Positions 59,302-64,000 of a DNA stretch of 64,000 bases are shown here, one piece after another. The stretch comes from Nonomuraea glycinis (GTDB taxonomy: Bacteria > Actinomycetota > Actinomycetes > Streptosporangiales > Streptosporangiaceae), in NCBI RefSeq assembly GCF_014646515.1, contig NZ_BMNK01000021.1, positions 124,001 through 188,000 on the forward strand, written 5' to 3'. The notes under the pieces are model-generated. The model did no database searches. It was not told where the DNA came from and saw nothing but the letters and a program-made list of their open reading frames with translations. A program made the translations under genes and the position numbers. The first letter of the stretch is position 1, and each line of letters opens with the position of its first letter.

Positions 59302-60291
59302 ATGGCTCTCCCCCTCTCCATTCTCGATCTGGCGCACATCGGCGAGGGCGAGACGGTGGGCGACAGTCTGGCCGCCAGCGTCACCCTGGCCCAGCGCGCC
59401 GAAGGCTGGGGATTCGAGCGGATCTGGTACGCCGAGCACCACAACATGTCGTCGATCGCGTCCTCGGCGACCAGCGTCCTCATCGCGCACGTGGCCGCGC
59501 ACACGCAGTCGATCCGGCTCGGCGCCGGCGGCGTGATGCTGCCCAACCACGCCCCGCTGACCATCGCCGAGCAGTACGGCACCCTCGAAACGCTGCATCC
59601 GGGACGCATCGACCTCGGCCTCGGCCGGGCGCCGGGCAGCGACCAGCAGACCATGCGCGCCATGCGCCGCAACCCGGCCTCCGCCGACACCTTCCCGCAG
59701 GACGTGCTGGAGCTGCAGGGCTACCTCACGGGCGAGTCCCGGATCCCGGGCGTCGACGCGACCCCCGGCAAGGGCACCAATGTGCCGCTCTACATCCTCG
59801 GCTCCTCGCTGTTCGGGGCCCAGCTCGCCGCCATGCTGGGGCTCCCGTACGCCTTCGCCTCGCACTTCGCGCCGAACGCGCTGGAGGAGGCCGTCGCGCT
59901 CTACCGGCGCGACTTCAAGCCGTCGGCGCAGCTGGACCGTCCGTACGTGATCGCCGGCGTGAACGTCATCGCGGCGGACACCAAGGACGCGGCTGAGGAG
60001 CAGTTCCTGGCGGCGAAGCGGGCCAGGGTCGGCCTGTTCGTCGGCCGTGGCCGGAAGTTCACGCCGGAGGAGGCGGACGAGATCCTGCGGTCCCCGGCGG
60101 GGCAGCAGATCGTGCAGATGACCAAATACTCCGCCATCGGCACCCCCACCGAGGTGAAGGACTACCTGGACGACTTCGCCAAGCACGCCCAGGCCGACGA
60201 GCTGATCGTCGCCTCCCCGGCCACCGACAGGCAGGCCTGGCTGCGCTCCTTCGAGCTGCTGGCCGACGTCCGCGGCCTCATTCCCGCCTGA
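59302..60291 (+). CDS. LLM-class flavin-dependent oxidoreductase
   Basis: A 329-residue luciferase-like monooxygenase fold: LSILDLAHIGEGE at the start, WYAEHHNMSSIASSATSVL, GAGGVMLPNHAPLTIAEQYG and GRIDLGLGRAPGSDQ, which are the conserved blocks of the group with flavin-binding loops. It uses FMNH2 or F420H2; which one is not visible. ATG 59302 follows AAAGGCG. It converges on the inositol monophosphatase gene with a 14-bp overlap. Confidence 0.9.
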   Translation: MALPLSILDLAHIGEGETVGDSLAASVTLAQRAEGWGFERIWYAEHHNMSSIASSATSVLIAHVAAHTQSIRLGAGGVMLPNHAPLTIAEQYGTLETLHPGRIDLGLGRAPGSDQQTMRAMRRNPASADTFPQDVLELQGYLTGESRIPGVDATPGKGTNVPLYILGSSLFGAQLAAMLGLPYAFASHFAPNALEEAVALYRRDFKPSAQLDRPYVIAGVNVIAADTKDAAEEQFLAAKRARVGLFVGRGRKFTPEEADEILRSPAGQQIVQMTKYSAIGTPTEVKDYLDDFAKHAQADELIVASPATDRQAWLRSFELLADVRGLIPA

Positions 60292-61105
60292 CGGCCGGAC
60301 TGTCCGGGCTCCCCTTGCGCGCTTCGGCGAGGAGCTCGACCAGATCGGCCACGAGCCCCGGGGCGGCGGCGATGGTCGCCCCGGCGGTCATCGTGTGCGG
60401 ACTGCCGTCGACGTCCACCACCACGGCTCCCGCCTCCCGGGCGATGAGGACCCCCGCGGCGGTGTCCCACGGTTTGTTGCCGAGCATGACGAGGGCGTCG
60501 GTCCTCCCCTGGGCCACCCACGCGAGGTCGATCGCGGCCGACCCGAACATCCGCACGCGCTGGACGCGGGCGGCGAGCTCACGGGTGAGAGCCAGCCTCG
60601 GCCGGTTGAGCTCGGCGGCGTTCTCGCCCACCGCATAGTCACCGATGGAGACGATGGCGGCGCCGAGCTCACGCGTGTCACTGGCCCGGATTTCCACCCC
60701 ATTGGCGCGGGCGCCTCCGCCCTCGGCAGCGGTGTAGCGAGTGGCCAGGAAGGGCAGCTCGATGACCCCCAGAACCGAGGCGTCCCCGTCGATCAGCCCC
60801 AGCGAAACCCCGCACAACGGCAGACCGTGCAGGAAGTTGGCGGTGCCGTCGACCGGATCGAGCGCCCACATCAGGCCGTCACCCGCATGCGTGACACCTT
60901 CCTCCTCGCCGAGAAACCCGATCTGGGGTGTCTCACGAGACAGAAACTCTCGTACGGCATGCTCGACGGCGTAATCCACTTCGGTCGCCATGTCCCGATC
61001 GCCCTTGGCCGTGACCACGCCAGGAGCCCTGGCCCGGACGATCTCACCGGCCAGGGTGACGGCCTGCTCGGCGATCGGCAGAAGAGTCCGGAAATCGATG
61101 GTCAT
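60278..61105 (-). CDS. inositol monophosphatase family protein
   Basis: A 275-residue Mg2+-dependent phosphatase: metal site GEEEGVTHA, ALDPVDGTANFLHG and the C-terminal WDTAAGVLIAREAG. Members hydrolyse inositol phosphate, histidinol phosphate, or PAP; the specificity is not decided. PAP is the by-product of the sulfotransferase 3 kb to the left, but nothing links the two directly. It starts with an ATGA overlap after the RsbW-like gene, so the two are probably co-transcribed. Confidence 0.88.
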   Translation of the reverse strand: MTIDFRTLLPIAEQAVTLAGEIVRARAPGVVTAKGDRDMATEVDYAVEHAVREFLSRETPQIGFLGEEEGVTHAGDGLMWALDPVDGTANFLHGLPLCGVSLGLIDGDASVLGVIELPFLATRYTAAEGGGARANGVEIRASDTRELGAAIVSIGDYAVGENAAELNRPRLALTRELAARVQRVRMFGSAAIDLAWVAQGRTDALVMLGNKPWDTAAGVLIAREAGAVVVDVDGSPHTMTAGATIAAAPGLVADLVELLAEARKGSPDSPAVRRE

Positions 61106-61578
61106 ACGGGTCTGCTCCGCTTGATCTCGGGTTCGAGGCCGATGCTGTCAGGCGCCACCGACATTCCCGTCTCCCCGCAGACGAACCAGACGGCCTTGCC
61201 CGCTGACTCAGAAGTGACGCCCCAGCGGTCGGCGTAGGCGGCAACAATCGCCAGACCTCGGCCGTGCTCCTCGTCCAGCCCGGCCGGGAGCGGAGTCGGC
61301 CAGGCGGTGCTGTCGTCGGTCACCTGGCCTCGCACGCTCGGGCCCAGCCGGTGGAGCGAGAGGGTCATCGGGGATTTCGCGTGCACGATCGCATTGGTGA
61401 CCACCTCCGAGACGACCATGACCACGTCGTCGGCCAGGGCGGACATACCCCAGCCGGCGAGGGTGTCACGGACGAGCCGACGTGCCCTGCCAACCGTCTC
61501 GGGATCGGCGGGCAGACTCCAGGACGCCTGCGATGAGTCGTCGGCGGCAGGCAGGGGGATCGATTCAGGGTGCTGCAT
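61102..61578 (-). CDS. RsbW-like ATP-binding protein (HATPase_c)
   Basis: A 158-residue GHKL ATPase with N-box VVSEVVTNAIVHA, G1 in VTDDST and G2 HGRGLAIVAAYADRWG. It is an anti-sigma-kinase type protein without membrane parts. It overlaps the downstream inositol monophosphatase by 4 bp and is divergent from a broken DUF5753/DUF397 pair. It shares with the copy at 4073-4465 both family and neighbourhood, suggesting that the XRE/DUF397/ATPase module is a recurrent unit. Confidence 0.88.
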   Translation of the reverse strand: MQHPESIPLPAADDSSQASWSLPADPETVGRARRLVRDTLAGWGMSALADDVVMVVSEVVTNAIVHAKSPMTLSLHRLGPSVRGQVTDDSTAWPTPLPAGLDEEHGRGLAIVAAYADRWGVTSESAGKAVWFVCGETGMSVAPDSIGLEPEIKRSRPV

Positions 61579-61746
61579 AGGTCAGGTGGCTCCGAGTTCC
61601 AGATCCAGTCCTCGGGCGGGTGGTCGCGTCACCACGCCCGAGGACGCCGGGGGTTTCTCCGCTCCTTATGGCGTACGCGCGAATGCCACACTCCCCACGA
61701 AGCACCCTGATCATTCGCGAACACCCATCATTACGGAGAGCAATGA

Positions 61747-62190
61747 ACACACTCCCTAGATGCCCAAATCCGCCGCCGTGTCGAGGCACGACTGGCAAGG
61801 CAAGCCGTCCTACGCGACACGACTCCACCCGGCTTGTGGGCGGTGATCGATCAAGCAGCCCTGACGAAGACCGTGGGCGGCCTGTCGGTGATGCGAGACC
61901 AACTGCGGCACATCATGGACATGAGCGCCGTCCCCCACATCAACGTGCAGGTCCTCCCGAACTCAGCGGGAGCCCACGCCGCCATGGACGGCGCATTCAC
62001 GATCTTGGATTTCCCGGATCAGAGTGACGCCAGCATCCTTTACCTCGAAACTGCGACAAGCGACCTGTACCTGGAAACTCCTGAAGAGCTTGAGCGCTAT
62101 AAGCTCATATTTGACCTCATACGCTCATCTGCGCTGAGCCCAGAATCATCTCTTGCCTACCTGACGAACTTGATCGACAGACTCAGCTAG
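61747..62190 (+). pseudogene. DUF5753 regulator, 5'-truncated
   Basis: Only the C-terminal half survives: LDAQIRRRVEARLARQAVLR, LWAVIDQAAL, VQVLPNSAGAHAAMDGAFTI. The frame is closed upstream by a TGA at 61744; no helix-turn-helix can be found. It still keeps the end used by the DUF397 gene that follows after 9 bp. The intact homologue is at 3012-3869. Confidence 0.85.
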
Positions 62191-62199
62191 GAGGCACCC

Positions 62200-62403
62200 G
62201 TGGCCCTTCCCCAGCCTCAACCCCTGACCTGGCGAAAGAGCTCCTATTCCGGATCAGGCGACAACTGCGTCGAGGTCGCGGCCCTTCCCGGCGGCGGGCA
62301 GGCCGTACGGGACTCGAAGAATCCCGATGGCCCTGTCCTGACGTTCACCCCGGGCGAATGGAACGCGTTCATCGAAGGCGTCAAGGACGGAGAGTTCGAC
62401 TGA
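62200..62403 (+). CDS. DUF397 domain protein
   Basis: A 67-residue protein with W-R-K-S-S-Y-S-G-S, DNCVEVAAL, AVRDSKNPDGP and FTPGEWNAFIEGVKDGEF, all DUF397 marks. GGAGG lies eight bases before GTG 62200. It should be expressed with the upstream DUF5753 fragment, which lacks DNA-binding, so the pair is incomplete. CGGGCA and TGCCCG (62404-62422) form a weak stem just after it. Confidence 0.9.
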   Translation: MALPQPQPLTWRKSSYSGSGDNCVEVAALPGGGQAVRDSKNPDGPVLTFTPGEWNAFIEGVKDGEFD

Positions 62404-62510
62404 CGGGCAGGCCGGATGCCCGCTACTTTCACTTGACGCATCGTCTCGGCGACGAGAGTGTCACCAGTATCCGGCGCTCGAAGGCAGGCCACGTCCCAGC
62501 TTGTCGTTCA

Positions 62511-62747
62511 TCAACTGGCTGCGGCGCCGTTCCCACCGTGCTCGATCAGGTACTGCTCTTCTAGATCCGCTGCGACGTCACCTTCGGCCTCGGAAAGACC
62601 GATAGACCAGGGAATCGGACATGGCGGACGATGATCAGGATCAGGGCACAGCAGGCGTTGCACCCTTTCCTCAACGTCCCGTGCCTGCTCTGGGGTCGCG
62701 TACATCTCTACGCGCAGCTCCCACCGCACTCGATCTCCGTCCACCAA
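62511..62747 (-). CDS. conserved hypothetical small protein
   Basis: 78 residues: R-W-E-L-R-V-E-M-Y-A-T-P-E-Q-A-R then a Cys/His/Pro-rich segment LLCPDPDHRPPCPIPWSIGL and an acidic C-terminus. I have seen similar small actinomycete proteins of unknown function; the Cys/His cluster may bind metal. The GTG at 62747 is weakly supported (TTG at 62750 is as good). It lies alone between a DUF397 gene and ACC deaminase. Confidence 0.5.
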   Translation of the reverse strand: MVDGDRVRWELRVEMYATPEQARDVEERVQRLLCPDPDHRPPCPIPWSIGLSEAEGDVAADLEEQYLIEHGGNGAAAS

Positions 62748-62907
62748 CTTCCATTCTCTCGCGCACAGTCACAAAGGCCTCAACGTGAGCATAACGCTAG
62801 GAGGCCGCCTATCTGCGGTGGGTTTCCTGGGGCGGTCCGGGCCGCGACCGGTTCGGCATGACCGTCACACCCGGCGGGCAGCACATCTGGCTGGACTCTC
62901 CGGTGCG

Positions 62908-63945
62908 TCAGGTCAGCCGTTGGGTGTGCGGGAAAAGGCCGCTGTAGGCGTTCAAGGCCGGTTGGCCGCCCAGGTGGGCGTACAGGACGGTGGCGTCGCG
63001 GGGGATCTCGCCGCTGGTGACGAGGTCGATCAGGCCGGCCATCGACTTGCCCTCGTAGACCGGGTCGATGATCATGCCTTCGAGCTCGCCGGTGAGCCGG
63101 ATCGCGTCCAGGGTCGACTGCACGGGGATGCCGTACAGGTCGCCGGCCCATCCGTCCAGGATGGTGATCTCGTCGTCGCGCAGGGGGCGGTCGACGCCGA
63201 TGAGCTCGGCCGTGGCCGTCGCGATCCGGGTGACCTGGTCGCGGGTCTCCGCCAGTTTCGCGCTGGCGTCGATGCCGATCACCCGGCGGGGCCGGCCGCC
63301 GGCCTCCTCCAGCGCGGCGAACCCGGCGATCATGCCGGCCTGGGTCGAGCCGGTGACCGCGCAGACCACGATGGTGTCGAAGAAGACGCCCAGCTCGCGT
63401 TCCTGCCGCTCCACCTCGTACGCCCAGTTCGCGAAGCCGAGCCCGCCGAGCCGGTGGTCGGAGGCGCCCGCCGGGATCGCGTACGGCGTGCCGCCGCGCG
63501 CCCGCACATCCTCGATCGCCCGGTTCCACGAGTCCTTGAAGCCGATGCCGAAGCCGGCCGGGTCGAGCCGGACCTCGGCGCCCATGATCCGGCTGAGCAT
63601 GATGTTGCCGACCCGGTCGTTGACGCAGTCCGGCCAGTCGACCCAGTTCTCCTGCACCAGCACCGCCTTCAGGCCCAGCGACGCGGCGACGGCGGCGACC
63701 TGGCGGGTGTGGTTGGACTGGTAGCCGCCGATCGACACCAGCGTGTCGGCGCCCTGGGCGAGCGCGTCGGGGACGATGTACTCGAGTTTGCGGGTCTTGT
63801 TGCCGCCGTACGCGAGCCCTGAGTTGCAGTCCTCGCGCTTGGCCCAGACGGACGCGCCGCCGAGGTGCCCGGTGAGGCGCGGCAGGGGGTGGACGGGGCT
63901 CGGCCCGAAGGTCAGCGGGTGGCGGGGGAAGTCGGACAGCGTCAT
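62908..63945 (-). CDS. acdS: 1-aminocyclopropane-1-carboxylate deaminase
   Basis: A 345-residue PLP enzyme of the tryptophan-synthase-beta fold. The PLP Lys is K50 in AYGGNKTRKLEY. The residues that separate true ACC deaminase from D-cysteine desulfhydrase are present: Glu in DPVYEGKSM and Leu in YAHLGGQPAL. It breaks ACC, the plant ethylene precursor, into 2-oxobutyrate and ammonia. ATG 63945 is chosen because the N-terminus T-L-S-D-F then aligns with the family lead, and GAGGA lies seven bases before it. The gene is not in an operon here; a plant-associated lifestyle is suggested but not shown. Confidence 0.92.
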   Translation of the reverse strand: MTLSDFPRHPLTFGPSPVHPLPRLTGHLGGASVWAKREDCNSGLAYGGNKTRKLEYIVPDALAQGADTLVSIGGYQSNHTRQVAAVAASLGLKAVLVQENWVDWPDCVNDRVGNIMLSRIMGAEVRLDPAGFGIGFKDSWNRAIEDVRARGGTPYAIPAGASDHRLGGLGFANWAYEVERQERELGVFFDTIVVCAVTGSTQAGMIAGFAALEEAGGRPRRVIGIDASAKLAETRDQVTRIATATAELIGVDRPLRDDEITILDGWAGDLYGIPVQSTLDAIRLTGELEGMIIDPVYEGKSMAGLIDLVTSGEIPRDATVLYAHLGGQPALNAYSGLFPHTQRLT

Positions 63946-64000
63946 GGTCATTCCTCGGTGGCCGGGAGCGTGCGCCAGGTGTCAAAGGAGACGGCGGCCG

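Noticed and set aside
62785..62907. Short plus-strand frame before ACC deaminase with RFGMTVTPGGQHIWLD
   Set aside because: Looks peptide-like but has no start or recognisable family, and is only about 40 codons; at most a remnant.

Overview
The window is high-GC DNA (about 70% G+C) with GTG and TTG starts, many ATGA/GTGA start-stop overlaps and gene families typical of filamentous actinomycetes: XRE/DUF5753-DUF397 pairs, RsbW-like ATPases, an LCP cell-wall ligase, Tat signal peptides, a ROK regulator, an orphan ECF sigma factor, DUF5682/DUF5691. A Streptosporangiales-type chromosome (Nonomuraea-like) is my best guess, by inference only. I see no rRNA, tRNA, CRISPR array or phage structural genes.

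Layout. 1-4.5 kb: the 3' part of an SMC-like coiled-coil ATPase, then an XRE/DUF5753-DUF397 pair and an RsbW-like ATPase. 4.5-7.1 kb: a citrate synthase with its own DNA-binding domain, divergent from a homocitrate/isopropylmalate-synthase-like enzyme across a repeat-rich operator. 7.1-12.0 kb: sbcDC. 12.1-16.3 kb: two convergent alpha/beta hydrolases (one with a crotonase gene fossil fused at its 5' side) and an LCP protein. 16.3-20.8 kb: amino-acid ABC importer plus asparaginase, divergent from a ROK regulator. 20.9-25.4 kb: an inactive M48-like membrane protein fused to a methyltransferase, an enolase-superfamily protein without its catalytic lysines, and an MFS transporter. 25.6-27.0 kb: a TnpB element with a predicted omegaRNA. 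27.1-34.1 kb: a polyol uptake and oxidation cluster (mannitol-type dehydrogenase, binding protein, two permeases, sorbitol-type dehydrogenase, ATPase). 34.3-41.7 kb: small secreted proteins, a MarR/hydrolase divergon, DUF899, a mosaic of three gene fragments, a two-component system and a PAP2 phosphatase. 41.7-43.5 kb: a decayed TPR regulator and a GNAT. 43.5-51.0 kb: a translationally coupled five-gene operon (SWIM protein, DUF5691, MoxR AAA+, DUF5682, VWA). 51.1-57.2 kb: cupin, sigma factor, FMN oxidase, STAS protein, MarR, sulfatase and sulfotransferase. 57.2-59.1 kb: a scrap zone with a truncated PIN gene, an orphan hypothetical gene and an internally deleted transposase. 59.3-63.9 kb: flavin-dependent oxidoreductase, inositol monophosphatase, a second RsbW-like ATPase, a second but truncated DUF5753-DUF397 pair, and ACC deaminase.

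How it works together. The clearest functional units are DNA repair (SbcCD), asparagine/aspartate-type uptake and hydrolysis, polyol catabolism, and the SWIM-DUF5691-MoxR-DUF5682-VWA operon. The last is the best candidate for a poorly described system: a MoxR/VWA chaperone-like pair with three partners of unknown role. Short perfect tandem duplications (periods 15, 31, 35 and 48 bp) at or inside genes, four broken genes and the three-gene fragment mosaic show that the segment has been actively rearranged.
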